Of a DNA stretch of 64,000 nucleotides, positions 49,961 to 62,927 are shown piece by piece. The number at the start of each line of letters is the position of its first letter. Position 1 is the stretch's first letter. Source of the DNA: Ceriagrion tenellum (taxonomy: Eukaryota > Arthropoda > Insecta > Odonata > Coenagrionidae); NCBI GenBank assembly GCA_963169105.1, contig OY720639.1, positions 48,713,848 through 48,777,847 of the forward strand, read 5' to 3'. Under the pieces are notes generated by a model, which worked only from the letters and a program-made list of their open reading frames with translations, searched no databases and was not told where the DNA came from. Position numbers and translations under genes: made by a program.

Positions 49961-52900
49961 GGTTAAGTGGTTTTTATAGTTCATACATGTTGTTTTTATA
50001 CAGCATCATACAAAGGAGCAATTAACAACCATTATTCTCCGGAGTGCCTATCTTATCAGGGAAATGGAATGGGGTTCGGACCTCAGAAAGAAATTAATTT
50101 CCTAGGACTAAACTAGTTTATACACTTCTTAAGCGGTAGTTTTTTATACGCAGGTCTTTTTGATAGACTTTGGTAACTTGGTGAATTTTTATTTTACTTT
50201 CTGAAGCATTTTTGCGACTTAAAACCTATGCCACACTTTCCTTGAGATCATTGTCTTCATTATCCTAGTTTCCATTACCCCCGTGGATTACAAAATGTTA
50301 TAATTTTTCTGCTTCTTCCTTCTCACTATAATTTTTTACATGCACTATAAACCTCCCCTAATCAGCTTCCTTGCGTATTCTTAATACATTTTTTCTTTAT
50401 TCTTTATTCTTTGAAATTCTTCCATCTAATTCATCTCCTCCCAGAATAATAATATCTCAATTTCAAATGACGGTTGAATTTTACGTTGTCATGGAGAGGA
50501 GGATGTTGAGTAAGCGGAGTGTAGGTGAAAGAAAATAGGTTTTATGGACGGGATGAAGAAAGTGACGTAAGTTGAGATGAAGGAAGAAATTGTGTCGTCA
50601 GGTTTGGGTGTGCGCCCGTAAAAGTCGGGAGAAATTTTACTCTCTCCCACTTTCACATAAAAATACTGGTAGATCATCTTAATAATAATGCTTTATGGCA
50701 CTCCCCCTCCCAGTCCACTGGCTTCCAAATACATCTCTCAATCCATTTTTGTCTTTATTTTTTCAATTACACACATCGATCTCATCTACTCCCGGCATTT
50801 TCTTTTCTCAATTTAAAATGGCTGTTGATTTTCAGTCTTGGCCCCGAGCGTTGTTTATAATAATGTTTGCGTATATCTCTCGGGAAATAATGGAAACTTA
50901 CGCGGTGCGTCTTTATGAAAACCTTTTTGGGATACTCTGTGACTCAATCTTGCAGTTAAGAAGGGAAAAAAACTAATTTTTTACGTCGTTGCATTCAGGA
51001 TGCTCGTATCTATAAAACTATCTGGACCAAAAAATGTCCCCATCGTGCGAATTTAACCCTGCGGTCTATCAACCTTTCCTTTTTTCTTTTATGTCTAATG
51101 AAACCATTCAAAAGTTTATTCACCTCACTCCGTTTGCTTCAGTCTCAATTACCGCAAAAATTCTTTAAAGGGTTTTTATTCCTATGAAAACATCCACACA
51201 CAAAAAATATTCAGTTAAATATTTATGATAATATAGTTTTATTAGAATAAAATTGATTACATTGGGAGATATGTGTAGAAATGCGAAATTATTAGTGTTA
51301 GTGTCTGAGTAGTACACATCGGATGAAAGGTTGGTGGAAAATTGCTTGACTTCAATACGAGCGAAATAAGATTGCGTATTTATATGATTTTAAGTTACTA
51401 TCAGGTGGTCGGGTTTAGTTCGCGTTATTAATATGCATTAAGCTTCACTTAATTTACAAGATGGTGTGGACTCCTTTTTGTAAACCGTGCTTTGGTACAT
51501 TTATATCGTCCACGAGACGTCAGTTGTATGTACGTGGAGGAAGTGGGAAGGTCAACTGCACTGTAGAGCCAAAAACTGCTGAAACGATTGGATGAGTCGT
51601 TTCCCGAAGCGATTACGATCTAGAAACTTTTTGTTTGAAAAGACCCCTGTAATACGCGATAACTTTGCGCGACTATGCGAATTTTTTTTGGATCAGCCAA
51701 TACGACTCCCAAATTCTAAAGGCCATGAAAACATGAGATTTGGTACATTTTCAACCCCCACTATCATCTACAAAGTCAGTTAAAACAAGCAATAATGTTT
51801 TTTCAATGGTTATCTGGTGCAAACTGCGTGACTATGCACGTTAATTTAATAGACTACCTCATTTATGGTCGGTTTTCAAATGGCTACGAGGATTGCAAAA
51901 AGTATTACCTAAGGTCTTTTTCGTGAAATTTTGCACCCCACTTCCCCATTTTAGTAAAAAAAATTTGCAATCTCATAAATTATATCCATAACCGATGCAG
52001 AAAAATTTTATCTCTAATGAATTTCTGATAAAAGTAAAGCGTGTTTTTTCCCATAGTTCCTCTAGTTTCCCTTGGCTTAGCCTGTGATATGGAATCTTTT
52101 TTCTTGTTAGAATTTTAACTGTGGTGGCGAATATTTGTAAACTTTTAACATCTTGTGGTCACCTGCGTGAGCTTACCATAAATCTCTCCTTATAAAAAAA
52201 ACCAAAGGCCCCTTTCTGAGTTGTTAAAGCAGCTGACAAGAGAATTCATTTAGGTATTTTTTTATCATTCGACGCGACAGAAATAATCGCATCGGGCCCT
52301 TACGTTCGTAAGAACATGCTTTACTCTCTCCAGTATTGTCTTTTTCTTTTTCTACCCTTCGTAATATAAGAGATTAAAGGACCTAGAAACGTATCGCGAC
52401 CAAGCGTTATTTTCATATGGAATTGAGTGGAAATGGCATACATATTTCTACTGGAGGAAGAAGTAACCTTTATACGATGGTCAGAGCTTAGAAATTTTCC
52501 CTTAACCAAATTACCAAATTCAACGAATTTTGATGATGCAGGGACTAGCCACGGTATCAACTTCACGGGGTCACCCGCAAGAATTCTTCAAGAACTTCGT
52601 AGAATCTATGCCCTTAGCAAGACTTTCAAATTATGAATTGTCTACACGTCAGTGTTCCTAACGAGCTTGACAGATGGCTTGGAAAAGACTTGCCGCGTTG
52701 GAAAAACTTATAGCTTTTAAAAAGAGATCCTTCAGGGCCATCAAAAATTATTTTTTGTGCACATTACCGACTCTCTCTGAATTCCTATTTCGAACTTTGT
52801 GACATGTTCGAATCAATAGAATCAATCAATTTTGGTGAGTCTCTCTATTAATTCCTCAGCCTTGATAAAATGTGTAGGAAAAACTTGGTTTTGATTGCGA

Positions 52901-53639
52901 TAAATATTTTTGATAACCCTGTTTTACTCATTTAAATCTGTATACGGCAGTCCAATGCTTCTTTCTCAATTCTCCATTTTTCTCCATCTCTACCTTTGCT
53001 CTCTTATCTTTCCTCCCTTCTGCGGTGCTTTTTATTAGCAGATTGAATACGACTTATCCTCCAGCATTTTCCAAAAAAACATTTTTTACATGTCTTTTAT
53101 TATATCTTCTATTTGATAAGTTCCTTATTTATGCATAATGCTGTCTCTTTTCACCTTTCATGCGTAAGTTTATTTTGGAAATTGCTGATGTAATATGTAT
53201 GAGTATTTTTCCTGAAATGAAATATTGATGATATTAGGTTAAAAAAAACATCTGCTGTCTTCTTCGATTTTTGAAGAATTAATGGAACTGTATTGGTATC
53301 CTGCCCTTTTCTTTGATTCCATATTCTCTCAAAGTAAAGCAATCGCATGATGTATATAGACGAGAGTCGGTCAACCCCGATAAGTTTAGTATGCTTGGTG
53401 AGTAAATATTATTTACGGTTGAAATTATGGATAAGAAATGAAAGTGAATGTAGTGTAACATGCTACGAGAAGGTGCAATGTTGAAAAGGGTCATTGAGCG
53501 AAAGTTGTTGGATTATAGGGAAAAAGGAAGAATAGAAGAAAGATTTTATATGACAATTGCAGGGCAGAGAGCATATAATAATGAAAAAATGAGATCAACT
53601 GTCATAAATTGGTAGTGTGTTTACTGCAGCCCACCACTC
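49961..53639. other. No clear feature
   Basis: AT-rich. Two ~70 bp stretches (about 50421-50490 and 50778-50845) resemble each other (CTCAATTT.AAATG.C.GTTGA), perhaps old repeat copies. Nothing coding is recognised. Confidence 0.5.
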
Positions 53640-53644
53640 CGCTG

Positions 53645-53935
53645 CCTTCGCAAATTAGTGTTTAATTTGCGCATAAATCTTCACTGTGATCACATTCAAA
53701 ATTTGCCCTATAAAGCCATTTCTTGTTCTTCCTTTGGGACTCTTCCCATAGATTTCTACTTCTAGTGCTATTTTCAATTGGCTGTTATCTCGAAAAATAG
53801 GTCCGATCCGTTTGCATCTACTTTGCATGGCTTTCATTTAATTTCTTTTTATCCAACTCTTTGCTGGTTTTTTCATTAGCGACTCCAATTCGTTTGATTT
53901 TCATCATTTCTTGATAGAACAGCATTGCCAGCTTC
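53645..53935 (-). pseudogene. RTE-clade LINE, C-terminal fragment
   Basis: The minus strand reads EMMKIKRIGVANEKTSKEL in the upstream part. Then come CKRIGPIFRDNSQLKIAL, EIYGKSPKGRTRNGFIGQIL and AQIKH. These correspond to the ...MLKIKW, WIGHTLRLN, IEGEIEGKVPRGRPRNKFIDQIM and YQEVRH blocks at 3784-4070. Frame changes between the two halves show decay. Confidence 0.75.
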
Positions 53936-54208
53936 CTTTATTTGATTGCTATCTGGCACTTCTAAGCTAAAAGACACTAACTGCATCATTGTTGGTTCCA
54001 AGTAATTGCATGCAAAAAGTTTTCTCCTTTGAGTCTTCGATTATTCATCTAGTTCTTCTTGTAATAGATTGCAATTTAGTTGATGCTTAGATTGTCTGTT
54101 CGGAATGGAGATAAATCATAACGGAACAAAAGTAATGAGAAACTGGGTGAAAGACATGTAGTTACTGTTATTTGGCCCTGGAAAACTGAAATTAATTCTG
54201 TAGTATGT

Positions 54209-54226
54209 CGGTAGGTAGGTAGGTAT
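54209..54226. repeat. (GTAG)n microsatellite
   Basis: Four to five GTAG units in a row. Minor. Confidence 0.8.
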
Positions 54227-54511
54227 TCTGTATGAAATTTATTCTGCAGGAGAAAGCTGGACATATCTGGCAAACTGCTACAGATACGGATTTTTTGGTT
54301 AGTTGTTTGAAGTCCTTAAGGTTGAAAAAACAATGAACTCTAATCTCAAAATGTGGATTTTTGACTTTGGCTCATCAGGGTAATATTGACACGATAAATG
54401 TTGAGGATGCCTGGACTAGCCACGGTATTACCCTTGCGGAGTCAATCACGTTTCCGGTTGTCTTGAACACCTATTTTCTTTAATCCCTCAAAAGTACATC
54501 GCGGAGGAGGA

Positions 54512-54600
54512 TTCCTCGGTAGCTCAAGTGGCTGAAACATGTGCGTAAAATCGAGGGATCCGGGTATGAGTCCCATCCTAAATGAATTATTGTTTTTCAG
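54512..54600 (+). mobile_element. tRNA-derived SINE
   Basis: A Pol III A box, TAGCTCAAGTGG (54520-54531), and a B box, GGTATGAGTCC (54563-54573), lie 31 bp apart, as in tRNA-derived SINEs. The anticodon region does not fold. The tail TGTTTTTCAGCGGAA resembles that of the copy at 60105-60165 (TGTTTTTCAGAGGAA). Confidence 0.6.
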
Positions 54601-55120
54601 CGGAATTTCGAACTTACTATGAGATTATGAAAATATAACGCTTTTTTTACCTTATGATTTTTTACTACCATCTACTACCATCATGGTTCCAACGCCTTAA
54701 CTTCAGTTTTCAAGACCCAATAAGATTAGTCTCGGAAATTATATTTGAGCGTTCAAACCGATCGACGTTATCATCAGTTCTGCAGAAACTCCGTGCTTTC
54801 TTTTCACAAAGCTCGTTTTTCAGTTTTCCGCCATGTACTTTTGAGTGTATGAAATTGAATTTCCCGGAAAAATTCGTTTACAATTTGATTTTTTCGCAAA
54901 AATGTTTATGAAATGTTGAATATAGTATAGTTTCCTTTGTCATTCATTCAAGATTTCAGGTCCATATAATTTCACTTTTAATTCGTGAGGAAAATATGGT
55001 GTTCTATCATATGCAGTTTAGAAGTTCTCGGCTAGAGGATACGTATCAATTTAAGCAACTTAAATATGGAATAAAATATGTTAAAACTAGTGTCTCTAGG
55101 AGTCCTACATCTAAATTATA

Positions 55121-55880
55121 CCCTGCGAGCCATCGTATTGGCGTATGACGGGGGCGTTAGGATACATGCCATGTAAAAATGTAAGGATAAGGTTTTGGGA
55201 GGTGAAATGGTGACGTGTATTATGGGAGTGTACATATTTAGTGTGCTCAGTTTTCATCGTGATCGCTTAACATGGCCGGAAAAACATGTATTTGTACCTA
55301 TTTGTTCGGTAATGTATCTCTCTTATTTTATCGCTTCTGTCAGACCTAGAGATATAGTGAGGCGTCATGATAATATTCTCTGTGTCGCTCTGGAACACAC
55401 CAGTTCTGAATTTCTTCAGCAATCTAAGCCTAGCGTGTAGCCTCCAAATCTCTAGGGGCTCCCACCTTAATCCCTGTAAAAGTTGAGAAACACTATATTT
55501 GCTCGTATCAGTTTTTAACGAAGCGTGCTGCTTTTTTTAAAATTTTATTAATTTTTTTGCTAAATCTGTTCAACCAGGGTCCCAAATGCTCGCGGCGTAT
55601 TCGAGGTGTGGCCTAACCAGGGCGAATTAGCATTCCTCTTTTACTTTTTCATCCGATGACCTTCCTATTATACGCTCAACAAAACCTAGTTTCTTCAGTA
55701 CTGTGCTGCATATGTTTTGCATGTGTGTTCCACACGATATAACAGAGGTTAAGGTACTTCCAAGATATTTTAGTGTATCTGAAGATTTTATGTTTACTAC
55801 ACCCACAATGTAGGATCCTAGGACGATTGAGTATTCTCAAGATACCATTGAGTGACAGAGAAGACCTTGAATTCCACACG
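55121..55880 (-). pseudogene. CR1/L2-type LINE, RT C-terminus and 3'-UTR
   Basis: Reading down the minus strand from about 55805, blocks appear in order: SSDTLKYLGSTLTSV, CGTHMQNICSTVLKKLGFVE, RIIGRSSDEKVKEEC, a stop, and LVRPHLEYAASIWDP (about 55622-55578). After a deletion come the closing part (RYKY.FFPAM near 55280) and the 3'-UTR, ending at TTTAGATGTAGG (55121). The LxYLG and LVRPHLEYAASIWDP motifs are diagnostic of CR1/Jockey-group reverse transcriptases. Several in-frame stops and a large deletion make it dead. The counterpart at 14868-15197 lies in the opposite orientation. Confidence 0.88.
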
Positions 55881-55889
55881 TGGTAATAC

Positions 55890-58675
55890 GAATCGATTTG
55901 TATCTAGAAAATGTGTTTGTGGCAATTTCCAAAATTATTCATGAGATACCATGCTTATTGTGATCCAAATGGGCGTATATGTAAATGTTTTCTCGTTTTG
56001 CGGTGGCACTATGTATTGTAAACACCCACGCATGTCGTCATTCAATCATCGTGATACACTATTTAGAAACCTGAGCTCTTCTTTAGTTTAAGGGCCTCCA
56101 GCGGCGTGGTGAATGACGTGTTTATGAACTAAAAAAGTGCGAGACGGCGGGTTCATTTTGAACATCTGCGGCAATTCAGCGCGCAGTAAAACCTTTCCGC
56201 TCTTCCTACGCGCGGAGACAAGATGCGGTTCCTTTTCTGACTCGCCTGTGGTTTTATTTCGACGCATTAGAATAAGTGTGCATTTATTTTTCGGGCCTAA
56301 ATTATTTTCCCTTTCTTACTACTACAAAGGGGTAAAAAGGAGTTGAAAGCCATAACTCCCAAGTTCAAAACTTGCGGATGGAACTCGAAACAAATGGGCA
56401 TTGACGTAGGAGGGTGAGTTTGTGTTGGGGGTGGATAATGGAAAAGAGGCGAGAGGAGAGGGAGAAAGGAGAGGGAGAGATATGAAGAAAACAAATGACT
56501 TACGACGGGAGTGGGCGAAGAGGCGAAGTGGAGCGTGCGAAAACCGAGAGTTTTCGGCGTAAGGAGGAAGGAAAAAATATGTTACGTTTTCAAGCAAAAT
56601 GTTTTGCTACAATAGAAAGGCGTAGGGACTGTTAAGTGTGCTAGATGTTTGGTTGAGTTGAAAAGTAGAAAGTGGGGTATTCGTAGGGGAATGTATTATA
56701 GTGACACATGTAGGCAAGGTTGGGTTGAAAGAGATTGCGAGGGTTTTGAGATGGAAAAGAACTTTTTCTGAGAAGGTTTCACCTTGGAAAAATATTCTGG
56801 AAACTAGGGAAATAAGCATACCGCGTCTTTTATAAGGCATAAACCAAATTCTTCCTGTAACACACAAGCTATACATTTTATTGATCCCGTGAAGTGAAAC
56901 ACTGTCATAATGTATTATAGGCATTGAAAAAATCAACTGGCCAATCATGAGTCACTTGTAATATTCTGTAGCATCAAAAAACATTTAAATATTTGTTGTG
57001 ATTACGTCATGTAAATCAACTCGTTTTGACGTAACAATTAAAGATTACATAATATCCATAAGCAATCTAATTCTCCTTCGTGAGCATGGGACAAATTAGT
57101 AAAATTTGCTACTGTCTTGCAACCAAATTAAATAGAGTTGTGGTGAAATAAAAGTCATACCCGTAAAACATTTTATGCATGAAAGCATTAACTTACGTAT
57201 TCACATTTCAGTTCATTTTGCACTGGAGCTTGTGCTGGCTAATTGGGCTTCGTTTTGGCATACCAGTCTCTTCACTTTGTGGGATATAATTCAAGATCGT
57301 CTGATTCGTCATTTTATTGATATTCTTGCTACATGCTAATAAATATGTCTTTTGCTGAACAAAATAACCCTCATTTCCCATTGTACTTTTTGCAAATATA
57401 ACTATGATGGTACTGGGAGTATTTTTTATGCAATATAATTGGCAATTTTTAATAACTGCTAATAAAAGTCATATTCTCCCACGTGGTGGAGTGACAATAA
57501 AATAAATGCAGCAGTTTATCTTTTGTCTGGAGTTAAATAAACCTGACAGCAACAGTTGAAGTTAAATCACGTTAATTTAATGGAAACGGCACATCAATTA
57601 ATTAAACAGTTATAACTACCAAAAAATAGACCTCAAAAATTAAAATGTTTTGTCACATGTGCCTTATTTCATCGTGCTGAATATCAATATGCCAAAAGCT
57701 AAACTCCATCACTGGAAGGAATTCCAATCCCTTATCCCTTAGCGTTGAAAGGGTTAATTAATTTACATCTATATGCTAATTGCTCTCTTCTTGAATTACA
57801 AAATATGACGGTTTTTCAACAGTTTCTTTTTTTAATGAATACTATTTCTTGGCACGATAGCGCTGGTTTAGAAGTACTGACTCATTTAAACTTCATTCCT
57901 GAAGGCAAAAATTCAATTGGTGATTGGTCGATGCCAAAATTTTATAAACTTTCCATTTTATCTGAATATATGCTTCTTATTAGCCCTTTTATTAAACGTG
58001 TGTTGCCCATACAAGAGATGGAGACATTATTTCTTCCCATGTTTCACCCGTTCTCGCATATAGCACTGCATTTTGAGGTCAAGTTGCCGAGACATTAGCA
58101 TTGCAAGGTAGGAATCCGTTATTTAAATCACATGGAGAGGTCGATTATGTTTTTTTGAAATATTATTTTATGTTGCCAAAATATGAATTGAATGCCATTC
58201 AAGTCTTTTCGGTGGAACCATTTTAAGACGGCTTCGTTCATGTTGCGTGATTTTTTTATATTTTCATTAACATTGAGTTTTCGTAAATAGTAATGTCCCT
58301 CGATAATTCTGCTTAATTTAAAATTAAAAACAGTTTCTAATGTCTATGCGTCCCTAGGTTTTGGGTTTAAGCACCAAGTTGCCTTCACCTCTGACTGTGG
58401 TAAATATATGGCATATTTTTGAAGTAACCTTCGTTCATTAATTCCAAATCTGTGTGTGTTCTGCCGTATTATATTTGACTAATTTTACTCCTTTTTGATA
58501 TGTTATGATGTAACTCTCTTGTGGAAAATGTGGCAGCGGAATATACTAACATTCATTCATAGCATTCTAACATTCATATTGATATATATATAGCAACAAT
58601 CCAATGCTTTGATGCCTGATTTTTATAGATACCTTAATTATGTTTTACCCAGTTGAACGAACATTTTGATTGCAG
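55890..58675. other. No supportable feature
   Basis: A moderately GC-rich patch near 56140-56240, then AT-rich DNA. The 117-codon frame at 57745-58098 (+) is hydrophobic and resembles no family I know. Confidence 0.5.
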
Positions 58676-58777
58676 GTTCAGCATGGTCCGTAAGAGCCTA
58701 TGCGGAAAGCTACACCTTAATTGGAGTGGTATGCAAAAACTACATTTGGAGGATGATATTTTCAACCACTGCACCAG
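58676..58777 (+). other. Possible 102 nt exon (unidentified)
   Basis: ACATTTTGATTGCAG precedes and CAG|GTAAGTG, a full consensus donor, follows. The 102 nt between is exactly 34 codons long and open in two frames (one starts FSMVRKSLCGKL, the other SAWSVRAYAESY). A length divisible by three with strong splice sites is what a real internal exon looks like. The peptide is not identifiable and no neighbouring exon was found. Confidence 0.25.
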
Positions 58778-60100
58778 GTAAGTGTATTCTATTGTCATTT
58801 GAGTAGTTATTAACTTTAGACCCGAGACAAGAGGCACCTTAAGCAAGTTTTGTGAGAGGGTGTGAAGCATAGGATAAACTTGATTTTACCTACTATGTAA
58901 TAATTATGTTTGGGGTATTTTGCACCTCGAGGGATAACTTGAATAACATATTTTGTCGCCCTATGTGGATCAGTTTGAGAGTAGTATTCTTAAGGATGTG
59001 GTGCGTTTTAATAAATGGATCAAAATACTATGTATAGTTAGAGTCTCAGCGTCATATGGCTGTTAGGCGTCTTTTTTACATTATTTTCCGCATAAATACT
59101 CCGAAAAGTGCGGCGAAATATCCCTCGCCTACGCTATTTTTGTTGACAACTGATACAGATATCGGATGCTGGCAGATTTTATCAACCGATCCCTGTGTGT
59201 TTTTGACGAGAAAGAGTTTTGGACATTGTGGAAATTGACCAATTCTGGAAACGCTCGAACGTGATTAAAAAAATAACTTGCCAAATTTTTAAACGACCTA
59301 AAATGGAGGCCCCTAATTTATTGCATTGAATTTGACTGAATTGCCAAGTGCGGTTTTGCGGTAACGTTATCAGCTTAAAACGATTGAAGTTTTCATATGA
59401 ATAATTGAATAGAAATACACTTTTAAAAAGATTTAATAAATGCCAGTTTCGATGTGTTGCATCATTATCCAGTGCAGTTGATGATTAGTTATAAAAGTAT
59501 GACGTCAAGGACTTAATAATGATGTGGCACATCATTAATATAATGTTTAACATGGGAAAATATTCCCTTTATAATACAAAAGAAACTTTTATTTATTACC
59601 GAGATTAAATTTTATTATTTCGAGGATGATGCTTAAATAATGATAATTATATTTTTTCAAGATTTTTCGGATTTGTTAGGACATATTCTGAGAGGAAAAA
59701 ATAAATTTAGGTTGGAGATAGCGCCCTGCGCTTATAAACACCTAGAGGATTTTATTAACTGCCTCTAAGACCTGTCTTGCGTAGAGTACCCGAAATTAAT
59801 AGTCTTCAGCGTTCATTCGTATCATGGTATGTGGGACTTTCGGTTCCAGATTACAGTTGTTTTCTTTAGAAATTTGCTTCAGGAGAATTTGTCAGGGTTC
59901 GAGCAGAAGGATTGCCTCTCTCGCAGTAGTATCCTTAGGATGTTTAATACATACCCTTTGTGGATTATTAATAGACATATGTGACTAGCAGCGATCAGTT
60001 ACAAGTTTGTCAACTGTTTATTGATGTAAATTGAACAGCGATCAAAGGGAAATTTAGTGAAAAAAAGAAAGTAGTTTAACATGAATTCGGTGGAATACTC
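58778..60100. other. No supportable feature
   Basis: AT-rich, nothing recognised. Confidence 0.55.
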
Positions 60101-60104
60101 GGGC

Positions 60105-60212
60105 TCTATTACCATGTGGACTGTCAGGGTTTAAATCTCAGCTGAGGAAGATGTTTTTCAGAGGAATCATGAGAGTCCCTACTTGAGAGTCTTGTTGAGG
60201 GCACTTCAAATG
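60105..60212 (+). mobile_element. tRNA-derived SINE-like copy
   Basis: A B-box-like GGGTTTAAATCTC (60127-60139) is followed by the tail TGTTTTTCAGAGGAA shared with 54589-54603. AGTCCCTACTTGAGAG follows, a block also found at 7411-7446. The A box is decayed. Confidence 0.45.
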
Positions 60213-61161
60213 CAGTAAGTACTCCGTCGGTCGGATATGATGCTAAACCGTGGTCTCCTTGGCGCCCGTCGTCGAGATTAGGCTAATGCCAACGCTTGAT
60301 TTCTCTCAACCCTTCCTCCCATTCTCCAATGATCCCTCCCTTACCCACCCTTTACCCAATGGCGCAATAGGCCTTTGTTGTCGGTTGCCTCTCTTAAATA
60401 ACCAAACCAGCCTCTGGCTCTATTGCCCTTATATATTTGTCCCTTCGAAGGCGAGCATTGATTATAAAAAAGATTATCTCCATTGTCCCTCTCTGTGGCT
60501 AAGACCTAATTTTTCAAGTTAAGACCTATTTTTTTGTTTCAATTTGGTCATATAGATACAATTTTCGTTTGAACACCAGTTTGGCATTTTGCTGGTTTTA
60601 CGGTGCAAAAAAATCAGGAAACAAAGAATAATAGAGAGTATAGTTTTAGTGAATTATCTGAGAAATTGAAAACAGCACAGCTTCAAATGGTATTTTCCGC
60701 GAAAAAATTATTTATTTGAATTGAATATCACATATTTGGGTCAACAGCTTTGCGTTCTCATATATCGTATATTAAGTTGTCTCCGTGCACTATTTCCGAA
60801 TTTTTATTTATCTTGATTGTATTCTCTTATCGGGGTTTTTAGCCGAACTAGCATTGTTCCGTAACGTTTCCGAATTAACAATCTGGAAAAATGTTAGTTT
60901 AAAATCGATATTTTTGGACCTAAAATTTAATTTTTTCCACCACCGGGTCAACGTAAGGGAAAATTCCATTCCGTTTCTTCAACCGTTTCTACCCTCACAT
61001 TTCGTACGACGCTTTCGTGCTCACACTCCAACGTGATCGAAACTCAACGGTTCGAAGACCAGTGCCTCTCCGAAACTATCCATGTGGAGCGGCCGTCACA
61101 TACTCTTGAGATAGACTGGAAAGCCCTTTTGGTTCGGGTTGGGGACTAATAGATTCACAGT
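60213..61161. other. No supportable feature
   Basis: Short frames only. Sequence becomes slightly more GC-rich toward 61000. Confidence 0.5.
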
Positions 61162-61401
61162 TCAGTGGACGCTATGATGTCTTACACGGCCGTTCTTCCG
61201 ATTGTCGAGTTTCACGGTGCACTTGCGAATCTTCACGCGGACGAAGTCTCCAGTGGGGCGAATCAACATCACTCCTCCTTGTAATCCGAGGTGATATGAT
61301 TGCTGCTTCGCTTCCAACCTGATCTTAAGAGTCCGTATTCCCTCATGCGAATCCACTTTTAAAGTAAGTCGGGTTTTCGAGTTGAGTAATCGAATTTTCA
61401 A
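61162..61401 (-). CDS. Possible small ORF or exon, part of a duplicated sequence
   Basis: A 79-codon frame with a regular polar/hydrophobic alternation (for example HEGIRTLKIRLEAKQQSYHL and DFVRVKIRKCTVKL) that would suit beta strands. I do not recognise a family. The middle (61287-61350) is repeated at 62953-63016, where the frame stays open for about 20 codons and then stops. The duplication argues for a repeat element rather than a host gene. Confidence 0.22.
   Translation of the reverse strand: MKIRLLNSKTRLTLKVDSHEGIRTLKIRLEAKQQSYHLGLQGGVMLIRPTGDFVRVKIRKCTVKLDNRKNGRVRHHSVH
61287..61350. repeat. 64 bp direct repeat, copy 1
   Basis: ATCCGAGGTGATATGAT through AGAGTCCGTATTCCCTCATGC recurs at 62953-63016 in the same orientation with two mismatches. 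Weaker similarity extends a little beyond the right end. Confidence 0.9.
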
Positions 61402-62482
61402 GTAGAAATTGAGTTTTTTCGTGAGTTTGATTTATGGTATGAGACGCAAGAAAACGCGTCTTTACGTCTCCAAACTATGCTCCAACCCACCGCGGAGGGG
61501 GATAGCGATGGTAGTGTTTATTTAGTATAAAACTATTACAAAATCCAAGTACAGTATAAGTTATATAGGATGTATCCAATTTTTCACGATCAAGGCACTA
61601 CATGTTCATAACATACCCGTATTTACATTTTCAGTTTTAATTTTACAAAAGCCTTATTCTTTCACCCGAATATTATTCTTGCAAATTCTTCATTGTCAGT
61701 TTAAATTAAAGAGTTTATTTATTTTCCAAATGACAATTGATTTCTGTACAATTTAACCACATTTATTACGCTATTTTATTTAGTGGACACAGATTTATAA
61801 TGCTAATCCCATGTAATAATGTGACATCTGTGATGAGAACGAAGTTTATTATCGAAGTATTTAGGCAGCAAGCCCAAATAGATTTTAATGATTAATATTA
61901 ATGCAATACATGCCAGAGCTTTGCTGATGTCCTTCCATTGCAATTTTTTTATCATAGGCTAATTGTTGTGTACTTATCACTTTTTCATATCAGCATCATG
62001 CCGCCATCTTGCTGTGCTTAAAGTTTTTTTTCGGTCTGAACTGGATGGCAGCAGGGTTGGCATGAGTTTACCCGATCTGAACCTAAAACCCACCTGAAAA
62101 AACCCATGGGTTTTAGACAATAAGTGGTTTTTTTTCAAATATGTAATATTGGTGCCAAATTAAACAGTTTATGGTATTTATAGGCAGTATTTATATATTC
62201 TTTTCTTGTCTTATGGGTGTTTGTCTACTGCAGCCTTATTAAAAAATGAAATAATCTTATATCAGCCCAGTGCACCAGACTCAAGACTTGAGTATGGTTA
62301 GGCAGTATTAGTAACACCTTTGATTTAGGTTAATAATTTTATTAATAGACTCTCTAAAGGCCCGAGTAAACTGTTAAGACTTCATGGTCTGTATTGAAAA
62401 CAGAAATTGAAGGGCACAGTGACTAGTAATTAATTTATATATTGTATGACATCCATAATAATAGGTAGGTATCTACCGTAAT

Positions 62483-62927
62483 TAGGGATGGACCGATACC
62501 GATATGAAGTATCGGCCGATACTAATGGTATCGGTAGTATCGGTATCGTCAGTCATATCAGTGTTTTTCAGATTTTTTCAATTTTCGGATTTTTACCGCT
62601 AATTCGGCCAATTAAACGAGGTATAGAATTCTACCGCTAGAGTGTTCTGGTACCGAATGCCATCAGAGCGATGTAAGACAGTGCGTTTCTTTCGATCACA
62701 TTTCCTCACCAATTTTTTCAGTGAACTTAGTGTTTCGCCTGTGTAATAATGGTTGTTTCGGTAATCTGTTTTTTTAGTTGATTGAGCCAGCTTAAAATGT
62801 TTGTGGTGGAATATTGAGTTTCTATTTTACCTATAACGAAGTAGTATCGGTATCGGTAATGGTATCGGGGGGAGGAGAATTGATATCGGAATCTGTAACG
62901 GCAATTTCTGGTATCGGTCCATCCCTA
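62483..62927. mobile_element. hAT-type MITE with 8 bp target duplication
   Basis: The 445 bp element begins TAGGGATGGACCGATACC and ends with its exact reverse complement, GGTATCGGTCCATCCCTA. It is flanked by ACCGTAAT on both sides (62475-62482 and 62928-62935), a perfect 8 bp duplication as made by hAT transposases. Subterminal GGTATCGGTA repeats occur near both ends, probably transposase-binding sites. There is no coding capacity. The intact ends and duplication imply a fairly recent insertion. Its first nine bases match the foldback MITE at 21954. Confidence 0.93.
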
